From: Anaerolineales bacterium
GTDB taxonomy: Bacteria > Chloroflexota > Anaerolineae > Anaerolineales > Villigracilaceae
Length of the DNA stretch: 32,132 bases
Assembly (NCBI GenBank): GCA_017985935.1
Contig: JAGNWT010000043.1
Coordinates: forward strand, 1 to 32,132
Reading direction: 5' to 3'
Both the position numbers and the translations under genes were made by a program. The notes under the pieces were generated by a model that did not search any database, was not told where the DNA came from, and saw nothing but the letters and a program-made list of their open reading frames with translations. Positions 16,481-24,855 of this stretch are shown here, one piece after another (the first letter of the stretch is position 1; each line of letters starts with the position of its first letter).

Positions 16481-18289
16481 ATGGCACTGCAAACAGAGCG
16501 TTATGAAGATTCGTATTTGTACAAGATCCGCCATTCTGCGGCGCATATCATGGCGCAGGCAGTATTGGAATTATTCCCGGATGGAAAAGTGACCATTGGT
16601 CCGCCGGTGGAGAATGGTTTTTATTATGACTTTGACCTTCCCCGCAACCTCACGCCTGAAGATCTGGAGCAGATCGAAAAGCGCATGAGGCAGATCGTGC
16701 AGGGTAAGCACGAATTCAAGAAGACGGTCATCTCTGCTGATGAAGCGAAGAAGATCTTTGCCGACCAGCCTTACAAGCTTGAGTTGATCGAAGGCCTTGA
16801 AAAAGGCGGCTTGGATGAATACGGCAACCCGTTGAAGGAAAAGCCGGATATCTCCATCTATCAGCATGACACGTTCACTGACTTGTGCCGCGGACCGCAC
16901 GTGGAAAATACACGCGAGGTCAAGCAGGATGCCTTCAAGCTGATGAACGTAGCCGGCGCGTATTGGCGCGGTGATGAAAAGAACAAGATGCTTCAGCGTG
17001 TGTACGGCACGGCTTGGGAAAGCAAGAAGCAGTTGGAAGAGTACCTGCATCAGTTGGAGGAAGCCAAGAAGCGCGACCATCGCAAACTGGGCAAGGAACT
17101 GGAGATCTTCGTCTTTGATGATGAGGTGGGTCCCGGCTTACCTTTGTGGCTGCCCAATGGCGGGATCATCATTGAAGAGTTGGAAAAGCTTGCCAAGGAA
17201 ATGGAAGAGAAGGCTGGCTATTCCCGCGTGCGCACGCCCAACATCACGAAGGAAGATCTCTTCCTGCGCTCGGGGCATCTCCCGTACTATGCCGAGAGCA
17301 TGTACCCGCCAATGGAATTGGAAGGCGTGAAGTATTACATCAAGCCGATGAACTGCCCGATGCATCATAAGATCTTCGGCTCGAAGGGACGTTCCTATCG
17401 CGACCTGCCTGTCCGCTTGGCGGAATATGGCACATGCTACCGCTATGAGAAATCAGGCGAGTTATTCGGTTTGATGCGCGTGCGTTCGATGCAGATGAAC
17501 GATGCTCACATCTACTGCGGCGAAGATCAGTTCGAGCAGGAGTTCATGGGTGTGGTGGATCTGTATAAGAAGTACTTCGAGTTGTTCGGCATTGACAAGT
17601 ATGTGATGCGCCTGTCCTTGCACAGCAAGGCGGGACTCGGTAAGAAGTATGTGGATAATGCCGAGTTGTGGGTCAAGACAGAAGACATGGTGCGCCGCGC
17701 CATGAATAACGGCGGCGTGCCCTATGTGGAAGCGGAAGATGAAGCCGCTTTCTATGGTCCGAAGATCGATGTGCAGATCTGGTCTGCCATTGGGCGTGAG
17801 TTCTCCCTCGCCACGAACCAGGTGGACTTTGCCGTTCCCAGCCGCTTTGACCTGAAGTTTACGAACAAAGATGGGCAGGATGAAATTCCGCTGTGCATTC
17901 ACCGCGCGCCGCTCTCCACGCACGAGCGGATGGTGGGTTTCCTGCTCGAGCACTATGCAGGCAGTTTCCCGGTCTGGCTTTCGCCGGAGCAGGTGAGAGT
18001 CATCTCGATCACGGATGAGCAGAACGAGTATGCCGAAAAGATCGCGAAGGAACTGCGTGAGAACGGTGTGCGTGCCAGCGCCGACCTTTCGTCTCAGCGC
18101 ATGAACGCCAAGATCCGTCAGGCGCAGTTGATGAAGGTCCCGTACATGATCGTGGTCGGCAAGAACGAAATGGAAGCAGGTCAGATCTCACTGCGGGTGC
18201 GAGATGGCAGTCAGCAGAATGGATTTGCATTGGGTGAGTTTATTGCGCGCGCAACGGATAAGATCGCAAGACGCGCAAGCGAGTTGTAA
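16481..18289 (+). CDS. thrS: Threonyl-tRNA synthetase lacking the N-terminal TGS domain
   Basis: Charges tRNA-Thr. The 602-residue protein begins almost directly at the editing domain: HSAAH is at 18-22, where E. coli has His73/His77, so the ~60-residue TGS domain is missing. CRGPH (136-140) completes the editing site. Catalytic zinc ligands are Cys292 (MNCPMHH), His343 (NDAHIYC) and His474 (LCIHRAP); class-II motif 2 is CYRYEKSGELFGLMRVR. The C-terminal anticodon-binding domain spans ~500-602. The ATG at 16481 follows AAAGGAG by 6 nt. Nothing upstream could encode TGS, because the T-box leader occupies that space. Regulation is by tRNA-Thr charging through the T-box. Confidence 0.96.
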   Translation: MALQTERYEDSYLYKIRHSAAHIMAQAVLELFPDGKVTIGPPVENGFYYDFDLPRNLTPEDLEQIEKRMRQIVQGKHEFKKTVISADEAKKIFADQPYKLELIEGLEKGGLDEYGNPLKEKPDISIYQHDTFTDLCRGPHVENTREVKQDAFKLMNVAGAYWRGDEKNKMLQRVYGTAWESKKQLEEYLHQLEEAKKRDHRKLGKELEIFVFDDEVGPGLPLWLPNGGIIIEELEKLAKEMEEKAGYSRVRTPNITKEDLFLRSGHLPYYAESMYPPMELEGVKYYIKPMNCPMHHKIFGSKGRSYRDLPVRLAEYGTCYRYEKSGELFGLMRVRSMQMNDAHIYCGEDQFEQEFMGVVDLYKKYFELFGIDKYVMRLSLHSKAGLGKKYVDNAELWVKTEDMVRRAMNNGGVPYVEAEDEAAFYGPKIDVQIWSAIGREFSLATNQVDFAVPSRFDLKFTNKDGQDEIPLCIHRAPLSTHERMVGFLLEHYAGSFPVWLSPEQVRVISITDEQNEYAEKIAKELRENGVRASADLSSQRMNAKIRQAQLMKVPYMIVVGKNEMEAGQISLRVRDGSQQNGFALGEFIARATDKIARRASEL

Positions 18290-18314
18290 TCAGGTAAGCT
18301 GCGTAAACAAAAAA

Positions 18315-18344
18315 GGCGGAGGTCATGCAGACCTCCGCCTTTTT
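18315..18344. terminator. Bidirectional terminator between thrS and the inositol-monophosphatase gene
   Basis: GGCGGAGGTC (18315-18324) pairs with GACCTCCGCC (18330-18339) around ATGCA, with an A-run before and a T-run after. The minus-strand stop codon begins 3 bp later. Confidence 0.92.
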
Positions 18345-18346
18345 GT

Positions 18347-19117
18347 TTAATTCAACTGTTCTTTCATTTTTTCGTAAATGCCAGGTGCGGCGGCAAGAAT
18401 GGATTGTGGAGCGGATATGTAATCTGGATGACCATTGATCGCGGTGACGCGTGCGCCCGCTTCTTCGGCGATCAATCCGGCGGCGGCGATATCCCAGGGG
18501 CGAAGGGTCAACTCCCAGAAGGCGTCGAAGCGACCGGCTGCCACGTAACAGCCGTCGATGGCGGCCGACCCGAGTCGGCGCACACCCTGAGTCATTTTGG
18601 CCAACTTTTCAAAATTCTTAAAGTTGTCTTTTTCTGTATTCCATGTATCGTAAGGGAAGCCTGTTACCAGCAAGCTCTTTTGCAGCTCGGTGGTGGCGGC
18701 GGCTTGGATGGGCTTCCCGTTGAGGAATGCTCCCTTGCCTCGTTCAGCGGCAAACATTTCGTCGCGCATCGGGTCGTAGACCGCTCCAAGGGTTACGACA
18801 CCTTTTGACGCGTACGCGATCGAAACGCTGAACAGCGGGATATGGTGCGAGTAGTTCACCGTCCCATCCAAAGGATCGATATACCAGATGCTGTCGTTGC
18901 TGCCTTTGGTTTCGCCGCTTTCCTCTGCGAGGATATGGCTTGCAGGGAAGTGTTTTTGGATCTCACCGATCAGGTAAGCCTCTGAAGCATGGTCGGCTTC
19001 AGTGACCAGATCGATGACGCCCTTGTAGCTGATCTGATGTTCCTTGCTGTACAGGTCGCGCAGAATGGCGCCTGCACCGCGCGCGAGTCTTTCGAGGTCG
19101 GGGAGGGTTGGGTTCAT
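18347..19117 (-). CDS. Inositol-monophosphatase-family phosphatase
   Basis: A Mg2+-dependent, lithium-sensitive-type phosphatase of 256 residues. LVTEADHASE (37-46), EES (65-67) and IDPLDGTVNYSH (80-91) provide the metal and phosphate ligands Glu65, Asp81 and Asp84. The second signature WDIAAAGLIAEEAGA carries the third metal Asp. Substrates in this family include inositol-1-phosphate, histidinol-phosphate, PAP and NADP(H). The position behind hutI and arginase makes an amino-acid-related phosphatase conceivable but unproven. Its ATG overlaps the arginase stop (TAATG), indicating translational coupling. Confidence 0.9.
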   Translation of the reverse strand: MNPTLPDLERLARGAGAILRDLYSKEHQISYKGVIDLVTEADHASEAYLIGEIQKHFPASHILAEESGETKGSNDSIWYIDPLDGTVNYSHHIPLFSVSIAYASKGVVTLGAVYDPMRDEMFAAERGKGAFLNGKPIQAAATTELQKSLLVTGFPYDTWNTEKDNFKNFEKLAKMTQGVRRLGSAAIDGCYVAAGRFDAFWELTLRPWDIAAAGLIAEEAGARVTAINGHPDYISAPQSILAAAPGIYEKMKEQLN

Positions 19118-20019
19118 TATTGTCCGTTCCAGATACGGCGACCAAGGGCAGAGAGGGCAAACTCCACAGCGAGGGCGGCGGTCTTGTTCTTTTCGTCGAG
19201 GATGGGGTTGACTTCCACCAGGTCCATGCCGATCAATTTATTGGTTTCGGAGATCAGTTCACAAGCGAGGTGGGCTTCACGTTGTGTCAGCCCTGTTGCC
19301 ACGGGCGTTCCAACACCGGGTGCATGCTGTGGGTCAAGGGCGTCGAGGTCAAGCGAAAGGTAAATGCCGTCTGTGTCCCGGCTGACCCGTTCAATGGCTT
19401 TTTCGATCGCTGTGACCATGCCGTAGCGGTCGATCTGCTCCATGCCCATCACCAACGCGCCAGCCTTGGCGAGGTTGTCCTTCTCGCCTGAATCGAGATC
19501 GCGCGCGCCAATGATGGCGATCTTCTGCGGGTCGATGACCGGAATGCTCTCATCCCACAGGCGCACCAAGCTCGGGTCTCCCTGCCCGGAGAGGGCCGCG
19601 AGTGACATGCCGTGGATGTTGCCGGATGGGGTGGTCTCGGCGGTGTTAAAGTCGGCGTGCGCGTCGATCCAAATCACCCCGATCTTCTTGTTGCGTGCTG
19701 CGCCGCGCACTGACCCAATTGACAGGCTGTGATCTCCGCCGAGGACCAGCGGGAAATTGCCGGATTGAATGGACGTAGCGACCGCTCCCGCAACACGGCG
19801 GGACATGGGGACAATGCAGTCAATGTACTTTAATTTGGGGTTGGTGATCTTGCACATTTCAGCAATGGGTACTTCAATGTTGCCTTCATCGCGGACCTCA
19901 TACCCAAGGTCTTCCAGTTTGTTTTGCAAATGCGAATAGCGGATCGCGCTGGGACCCATGTCCACGCCGCGGCGGTCTGCGCCGAGATCGATGGGGACTC
20001 CGATAATATCTATTTTCAT
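19117..20019 (-). CDS. rocF: Arginase
   Basis: L-arginine + water to ornithine + urea. The 300 residues carry the full set of manganese ligands: His97 (GGDHSLSIGS), Asp119, His121 and Asp123 (WIDAHADFNT), Asp224 and Asp226 (SLDLDALDP). RRGVDMGPSAIRY near the N-terminus and SGNIHGM are typical of true arginases rather than agmatinases or formimidoylglutamase. GGAGAG precedes the ATG. It sits in an operon with hutI, a diguanylate cyclase gene and a phosphatase, so arginine and histidine breakdown may be co-regulated. Confidence 0.93.
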   Translation of the reverse strand: MKIDIIGVPIDLGADRRGVDMGPSAIRYSHLQNKLEDLGYEVRDEGNIEVPIAEMCKITNPKLKYIDCIVPMSRRVAGAVATSIQSGNFPLVLGGDHSLSIGSVRGAARNKKIGVIWIDAHADFNTAETTPSGNIHGMSLAALSGQGDPSLVRLWDESIPVIDPQKIAIIGARDLDSGEKDNLAKAGALVMGMEQIDRYGMVTAIEKAIERVSRDTDGIYLSLDLDALDPQHAPGVGTPVATGLTQREAHLACELISETNKLIGMDLVEVNPILDEKNKTAALAVEFALSALGRRIWNGQ

Positions 20020-20042
20020 GTTTTTCTCTCCAGTCTAAAAAA

Positions 20043-21668
20043 TTATTGTTGATATAAAGTTACCCTGTTCCGTCCGTTGCTTTTGGATTGATACAGGGCG
20101 TGGTCTGCGTTATGCAGGATCGCTTCGCCAGTTTCTCCGTGGATCGGGAAGCTTGCTACACCAGCAGAGAAGGATGTTGTGAGCAGCTTTCCTTCGTATT
20201 TGATCACTTTGGAAGTGTATCCCTGCCGCCAAGCCTCCGCGCGTTCATAAGCATCCTGAAGGGAAGCGCCCGGCATGAGGATGATGAATTCCTCGCCGCC
20301 GTAACGGCAAACCACATCGCTCTGACGCGAGTTGTCGGTCAGGTATTTCGCGAGATCGATCAACACGATATCGCCGCATTTGTGCCCGTAAGTGTCGTTG
20401 AAATTCTTGAAGTGATCCACATCCATCATGACAACGGATACCGGCAAATGTTCGCGCTCGGCTTTTGATATTTCTTTTTCGAGGATCTCCGCCAGAAACC
20501 TGCGGTTGTAAACCCCGGTAAGCGGGTCTCGGATGGCCTGTTCCTGCAGCCTCTCCTTGAGGAATTCCACTTCATTGATCTTCGCTTCGAGCGCTTTATT
20601 GGTGTTCTTTAACTCATTTTCCAGCAACTTGCGTTCTGTAATGTTGTAAGCCAGTATGACTCGCCCGTTGATCTCGCCAGTATCTTCAGCGACAAGCGGG
20701 GTCACGACCACTTCCATCATCTGTAATGGGTTTTCAGAGATCTGTACTTCTTCACGGGTTCTTTCTGTAAAAAGAAAGCAATGCAGTAATTGCGGCCATT
20801 TCTCAAAAACTTCCATTGGGTCTTTGCCGACCATGTCTCGCCTTGAGATGCCGATCCATGTTTCGGCCACGGTGTTCGCATCCAGAACGCGATCGTGTGC
20901 ATCCACGACAAAGACCATTTCTGGAATGTGCTCCATGACCACATCGCGGGCAATCGGAACAAGATCCAACAAACGGGTGCGGAAGATCCCGGCGCTGATC
21001 AGCCCAATGCTGAGAGTGAATGATATCGGGGTCAGGTCGATCGGCGCGGATATGCTCGGAACGAGATTGGAGACCAGCTGGTAACCAATGTTGACGATCA
21101 AGGGGATCAGAACCGCGAAGATCAGAAAACCAAGTTGGCGGCGGAAAATATCTCTGAACGAAATGAAACGCCAGATCAACAACAAGGTGGAGATTATGTT
21201 CAAGGCATAACTTTGAAAGAACGCCGCCCAATACCATGGTCCGCGCTGCACCACCAATGGTCCGCCAATCTCTGATACCAAGCTGATGGATGCGTAATAT
21301 AAATGGAACCATCGATCAGAAAAGATGAAAGACAGCGCGATGAAGGGGATGATGCAAAACATGACCACAAAAGGCCAAAGTGTTAACTTGTTGCGCCTTG
21401 AATAGGTCAGAACAAAATACAGCCACAACACTGGCTGACTGTTGATGCCGATATTCTCGACCCGAAGCCAGAACTTTTTGTCCGCAACACTGGTCGAGAA
21501 GGTGATCATGGCATACCCGAAAGACCAGACCGCCAGCGAGACCAGGACAAAGATCAATGCATTGCGCCCTGGGACAATAAATTTTTTTGCAACGAAGAAA
21601 GAGATCGAGATGGCAAAAAACGCATTAATGACAAGTACCGCCCCAAATAATATCCATTTGAATTCCAT
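20043..21668 (-). CDS. Diguanylate cyclase: 7-helix membrane sensor, PAS, GGDEF
   Basis: A 541-residue c-di-GMP synthase. Seven membrane helices (~5-230) resemble the histidine-kinase N-terminal 7TM sensor. A PAS domain (~240-345) follows, a coiled segment (~347-378), then the GGDEF domain (~380-541). The active site is GGEEF (457-461). The RxxD inhibitory site RQSD (448-451) lies five residues before it, so product inhibition is expected. DPLTGVYNRR and MMDVDHFKNFND are normal. It therefore looks active. The ATG at 21668 is favoured, with AAAGG 5 nt upstream; a GTG two codons earlier is possible. The hutI stop is 12 bp upstream and arginase 23 bp downstream. Confidence 0.92.
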   Translation of the reverse strand: MEFKWILFGAVLVINAFFAISISFFVAKKFIVPGRNALIFVLVSLAVWSFGYAMITFSTSVADKKFWLRVENIGINSQPVLWLYFVLTYSRRNKLTLWPFVVMFCIIPFIALSFIFSDRWFHLYYASISLVSEIGGPLVVQRGPWYWAAFFQSYALNIISTLLLIWRFISFRDIFRRQLGFLIFAVLIPLIVNIGYQLVSNLVPSISAPIDLTPISFTLSIGLISAGIFRTRLLDLVPIARDVVMEHIPEMVFVVDAHDRVLDANTVAETWIGISRRDMVGKDPMEVFEKWPQLLHCFLFTERTREEVQISENPLQMMEVVVTPLVAEDTGEINGRVILAYNITERKLLENELKNTNKALEAKINEVEFLKERLQEQAIRDPLTGVYNRRFLAEILEKEISKAEREHLPVSVVMMDVDHFKNFNDTYGHKCGDIVLIDLAKYLTDNSRQSDVVCRYGGEEFIILMPGASLQDAYERAEAWRQGYTSKVIKYEGKLLTTSFSAGVASFPIHGETGEAILHNADHALYQSKSNGRNRVTLYQQ

Positions 21669-21680
21669 GTTCACCTTTAA

Positions 21681-22955
21681 TTACGCGGTTCGGTAATATC
21701 CAACATCTACTGAATAAACATGACCTCGCTTGATGACCTGCCTGACCAAGTTGGTTCCATAGCGATACCCAAGCTGGCGGTAATCCGGCACAGACAGGAT
21801 CAACATATCTGCCTGTTTTCCCACTTCGATGGAGCCGATCGAATCCGCCCTGCGGATTGCGTAGGCGGAATTGATCGTGGTTGCCGCGATGGCTTCTGCG
21901 GGGGTCAACTTCATGGCACGGCAGGCCAGCGCGATCACAAACTGCATCGACTCGTTCCATGTGGTGCCGGGGTTGCAGTCTGTGGCCAGGGCGAGGATCG
22001 CATCTGCATCGATGAGTTTTCTGGCGGGGGTGTAATCGGGTTCGGCTAATCCAAATGGTGTGCACGGCAGGGAGACCGCGACCGTTTCGGACCTGCCGAG
22101 CGCGGCGATATCTGCATCTGAGGTGCGGACGAGGTGATCGGCAGAGGCGGCTCCCAACTCAGCGGCGAGCGATGCTCCACCGAGGTTGTCAAATTCGTCC
22201 GCGTGGATCTTGAGCGGGAATCCCAGCGACCCTGCCCGCGTTAAGATCTGACGCGACTGTTCGAGGGTGAATGCTTTTGTTTCGCAGAACACATCCACAA
22301 AGGGCAGAGGCAGGCGCGGCGCGTGAGTCTCCCACCAATCCTTCAGCATGGGCAGCATGGTGTTGACGATCTCATCGGTGTAGCCTTGCGGGTTATCTTT
22401 GTATTCGGGGGCGATGGCGTGTGCGCCGAGAAAGGTAATGGATAGGTCAAGCGGGCTTTCGTCGTCGAGAGCGATGAGCGCTTTGAGCAGCCGCAGTTCA
22501 GTGGAGGTTTGCAGTCCGTAGCCGGTTTTGGCTTCGGCGGTTGTGGTGCCATGCGAGAACATGCGCAGCAGGCGCGGGCGAGTCTGCGCGATGAGCGATT
22601 CGATGCTGGCTGTGCGGGTCGCTTTCACCGTGGAGATAATTCCACCGCCTGACGCAAGGATATCAAGATAAGCCATGCCGCCCATTTTCATTTCGAATTC
22701 ATTGGCGCGGTCGCCCGCCCAAATGAGATGTGTGTGCGGGTCCACGAATCCCGGCATCAGCACGCAGTGACCTGCATCCAGCGTGGGTTCATCGGGATAG
22801 GCTTTCTTGAGTTCGTCAGTGGTGCCGACCGCAACGATCTTTTCATCGCGAACAACAACGGCGCCGTTTTCGATGATGCCGAGATTTCCGAGGGCATGTC
22901 CGCGTTGGGGACCGCCCGCAAGGGTAAGGAGTTGGGAGGCTGAATGGATGAGCAT
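21681..22955 (-). CDS. hutI: Imidazolonepropionase
   Basis: Third step of histidine degradation: opens 4-imidazolone-5-propionate to N-formimino-glutamate. Of amidohydrolase fold, 424 residues. Metal and catalytic residues are visible: His74 and His76 (DPHTHLIWAG), His251 and Glu254 (HADEF) and Asp326 (DCNPGT). TTAEAKTGYGL (138-148) and NPGTTWNESM are typical of HutI. hutH, hutU and a formiminoglutamate enzyme are not in the window, so the rest of the pathway must lie elsewhere or be absent. It heads a minus-strand operon running to 18347. Confidence 0.94.
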   Translation of the reverse strand: MLIHSASQLLTLAGGPQRGHALGNLGIIENGAVVVRDEKIVAVGTTDELKKAYPDEPTLDAGHCVLMPGFVDPHTHLIWAGDRANEFEMKMGGMAYLDILASGGGIISTVKATRTASIESLIAQTRPRLLRMFSHGTTTAEAKTGYGLQTSTELRLLKALIALDDESPLDLSITFLGAHAIAPEYKDNPQGYTDEIVNTMLPMLKDWWETHAPRLPLPFVDVFCETKAFTLEQSRQILTRAGSLGFPLKIHADEFDNLGGASLAAELGAASADHLVRTSDADIAALGRSETVAVSLPCTPFGLAEPDYTPARKLIDADAILALATDCNPGTTWNESMQFVIALACRAMKLTPAEAIAATTINSAYAIRRADSIGSIEVGKQADMLILSVPDYRQLGYRYGTNLVRQVIKRGHVYSVDVGYYRTA

Positions 22956-23101
22956 GGTTTTTCACCGCAGTCCTGATTTATTTATTCGTCCAATTTAACC
23001 ACAGATTGTATGATGTGGAACATGGATATGGTGTGTGTGCGTCGTTCGTCTTGATCGTAAAAACTATCATTTTTGTGAAGGACCAAAAAGCATCAAATAA
23101 C

Positions 23102-23129
23102 TTGTAAATTAAAGTAAAAGTCGTAAAAT
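23102..23129 (+). promoter_or_regulatory. Candidate promoter of the first flp pilin gene
   Basis: TTGTAA (23102-23107), 16-bp spacer, TAAAAT (23124-23129), in an A/T-rich stretch. The remainder of 22956-23184 shows no open frame; it is the upstream region of hutI on the other strand. Confidence 0.6.
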
Positions 23130-23184
23130 GTAACTAATCTCACAATCATGTTGAGAAATCTTTTTGGAAAGGAGGTGACTAGCG

Positions 23185-23340
23185 ATGTTGTTCCTGCCCA
23201 AAGAAAAAGGCCAGGGTCTTGTTGAGTACGCATTGATTCTTGTTTTGGTTGCCATTGTTGTTATTGCGTCTTTGATGATTCTTGGGCCGATGATCGGCAA
23301 CACCTTCAGTAAGATCAATACCAGTCTCAGCCGAGTTTGA
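23185..23340 (+). CDS. flp: Flp-type (type IVb) pilin, first copy
   Basis: A 51-residue prepilin: short leader MLFLPKEKG, then QGLVEYALILVLVAIVVIAS. The site G-x4-E-Y fits Flp pilins, with cleavage after Gly9, Glu at +5 and Tyr at +6. The mature form would be 42 residues: one hydrophobic assembly helix and a short Ser/Asn-rich tail. AAAGGAGGTGA, a perfect anti-16S match, is 6 nt upstream of the ATG, indicating very high expression. The tad/cpa secretion genes needed for assembly (tadA, tadB/C, tadZ) are not in this window. A near-identical second copy follows. Confidence 0.95.
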   Translation: MLFLPKEKGQGLVEYALILVLVAIVVIASLMILGPMIGNTFSKINTSLSRV

Positions 23341-23398
23341 TACATTATTTTTTTTGAATAGACTAACATAACTGTAAAGAAAAAACGCCTTGCCTCTC

Positions 23399-23426
23399 TT
23401 GTCTTTTTTTTTCAAGTGAGTAAAAT
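23399..23426 (+). promoter_or_regulatory. Candidate promoter of the second flp pilin gene
   Basis: TTGTCT (23399-23404), 16-bp spacer, TAAAAT (23421-23426). Spacing and -10 are the same as for the first copy. It suggests each pilin can be transcribed on its own. Confidence 0.5.
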
Positions 23427-23482
23427 AAAATCAATCTTGGGAGACCTTCCTGAGAAATCCAAAAGAAAGGAGACTTACTAAC

Positions 23483-23638
23483 ATGTTATTCGCCCCCAAA
23501 GAAAAAGGTCAGGGTCTCGTTGAATATGCTCTAATCCTCGTTTTGGTTGCCATCGTCGTTATTGCGGCCCTTATGATCCTCGGCCCGATCATCGGCAATG
23601 TGTTCAGCAAAGTCAATTCCAGCCTCAGTGGTGTGTAA
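23483..23638 (+). CDS. flp: Flp-type (type IVb) pilin, second copy
   Basis: Also 51 residues, with leader MLFAPKEKG and QGLVEYALILVLVAIVVIAA. It differs from the first copy at eight residues, all but one in the second half or the leader, for example SKVNSSLSGV against SKINTSLSRV at the end. The processing site is identical. AAAGGAGA precedes the ATG by about 9 nt, a weaker site than the first copy's. A hairpin terminator follows at 23655. The pair looks like a recent tandem duplication, with the two subunits probably in the same fibre or used under different conditions. Confidence 0.95.
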   Translation: MLFAPKEKGQGLVEYALILVLVAIVVIAALMILGPIIGNVFSKVNSSLSGV

Positions 23639-23654
23639 TTTGCACCTGCTTAGA

Positions 23655-23686
23655 TAAAAAGCCCCGTCAACAGACGGGGCTTTTTA
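23655..23686. terminator. Bidirectional terminator between flp pilins and the MFS gene
   Basis: TAAAAAGCCCCGTC (23655-23668) pairs with GACGGGGCTTTTTA (23673-23686) around AACA; T-runs on both strands. Confidence 0.93.
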
Positions 23687-23703
23687 TTTTAATAATTTGT
23701 GCT

Positions 23704-24849
23704 TCATTCCTTTTGCATTTTTCGCAAGGCTAAAAAGCCCGCTGCATTAAATATCACTGCGGCAAACGCAACGACCACAAACCCGAACTGTTGGTAGAGA
23801 ATTACCGCCAGGAAGGAACCCAATGCGCGTCCAATGGAGTGGCCTGTCACATTCAGCGAAAGGATCGTTGCCCGAGCCGATGGGACGATCTCTGTCATCA
23901 GCGGGATGTGGCTGACCATAATGTATTCAAAGGTGATGTAGAACAGGAAGAGCCCGATCAAAGCGCCGATCTGGGTCTGTCCAATGAACGGCAGTAAGAT
24001 GGATGCCAGCGCATTGCCGATCAGCCCGATGGTTAGAGCGAGCGGCTTGCCGAGCCGGTCGGTGGTGAAGGCAACCAGTCCTTCACCGCTAAGTTCGGAT
24101 ATGCCGATCACAGCGGATGCGCCTGCGAGAGCGGCGAGCTTGAGTCCAAAAGAATCTTCAAGCCAGATCCCGAACACCATGGTGACAAGTTCATTCGCGG
24201 TACTTGCCCACATGGCGATGGATATTCCGGCCATTGCTTTTACAGATGTAAAGACGGCCCGATATCCATTTCGCGAGCCTGCCTCGAAAGCGTGGTGCGG
24301 ATCTTCGCGTGGAACGATGTTCCAGATCACGATGAAGGCAAAGGCTCCGAGGATCGTCAACGCGGGGAAAGGGGCCGACCAGCCGTACTTTCCCATGAGG
24401 AAGGCCATGAACGGTACGCCGGCAAAAAAGGCGGCAGACCAGGCTACCTCTGTTACTGCGAGCGCTGTGCCTCTTTGGGCGTAGGGGATGCGGTCGCCAA
24501 AATAGGCCTGCATGGATGGATCGAACATATACTTGCCGATCACGGCAAGTATGACTGCCGCCGCGAGGGTGTAAAGATTGGGATAGATCGTAACTGCCGC
24601 AATGCCGGATATGAATACTGCCAACCCTGCCAGCATGCCGAATCTCCGTCCGTACTTGTCGGCGATGGGGGCAAAGAAGGGACTGGTGGCTCCAAGCAAG
24701 GCCCGTGCGGTCATCAGGTAAGAAAGGGAAGAGGTCTCCACCCCAAGCCCGCGCGCAAACGTGGATAAAAATGGATACACCATCCTGTGTGCGGTATTCA
24801 GGATGGTGCGAAGGAACATGAAGATAATAAGCTGGGTGCGGATGCGCAA
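23704..24849 (-). CDS. MFS transporter
   Basis: A 381-residue major-facilitator protein with about 12 membrane helices. The loop between helices 2 and 3, PIADKYGRRFGMLAG (~60-74), is the classic MFS motif A. The second half repeats it in weakened form at TTDRLGKPLALTIG. The substrate is unknown and no specificity residues are recognisable. The likely start is TTG at 24849, six bp after the upstream gene's stop; an internal ATG at 24819 would cut into the first helix. No strong ribosome site is seen, so translation is probably coupled to the upstream gene. Confidence 0.85.
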   Translation of the reverse strand: MRIRTQLIIFMFLRTILNTAHRMVYPFLSTFARGLGVETSSLSYLMTARALLGATSPFFAPIADKYGRRFGMLAGLAVFISGIAAVTIYPNLYTLAAAVILAVIGKYMFDPSMQAYFGDRIPYAQRGTALAVTEVAWSAAFFAGVPFMAFLMGKYGWSAPFPALTILGAFAFIVIWNIVPREDPHHAFEAGSRNGYRAVFTSVKAMAGISIAMWASTANELVTMVFGIWLEDSFGLKLAALAGASAVIGISELSGEGLVAFTTDRLGKPLALTIGLIGNALASILLPFIGQTQIGALIGLFLFYITFEYIMVSHIPLMTEIVPSARATILSLNVTGHSIGRALGSFLAVILYQQFGFVVVAFAAVIFNAAGFLALRKMQKE

Positions 24850-24855
24850 TGAAGT

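Noticed and set aside
19117..20019. Formimidoylglutamase (HutG) instead of arginase, suggested by the nearby hutI
   Set aside because: RRGVDMGPSAIRY, SGNIHGM and the overall sequence fit true arginases. HutG proteins share only the metal motifs.
23109..23415. Two minus-strand open frames across the first pilin gene
   Set aside because: They overlap a 51-codon plus-strand gene with a perfect ribosome site and Flp signature, and their products show no recognisable domain.
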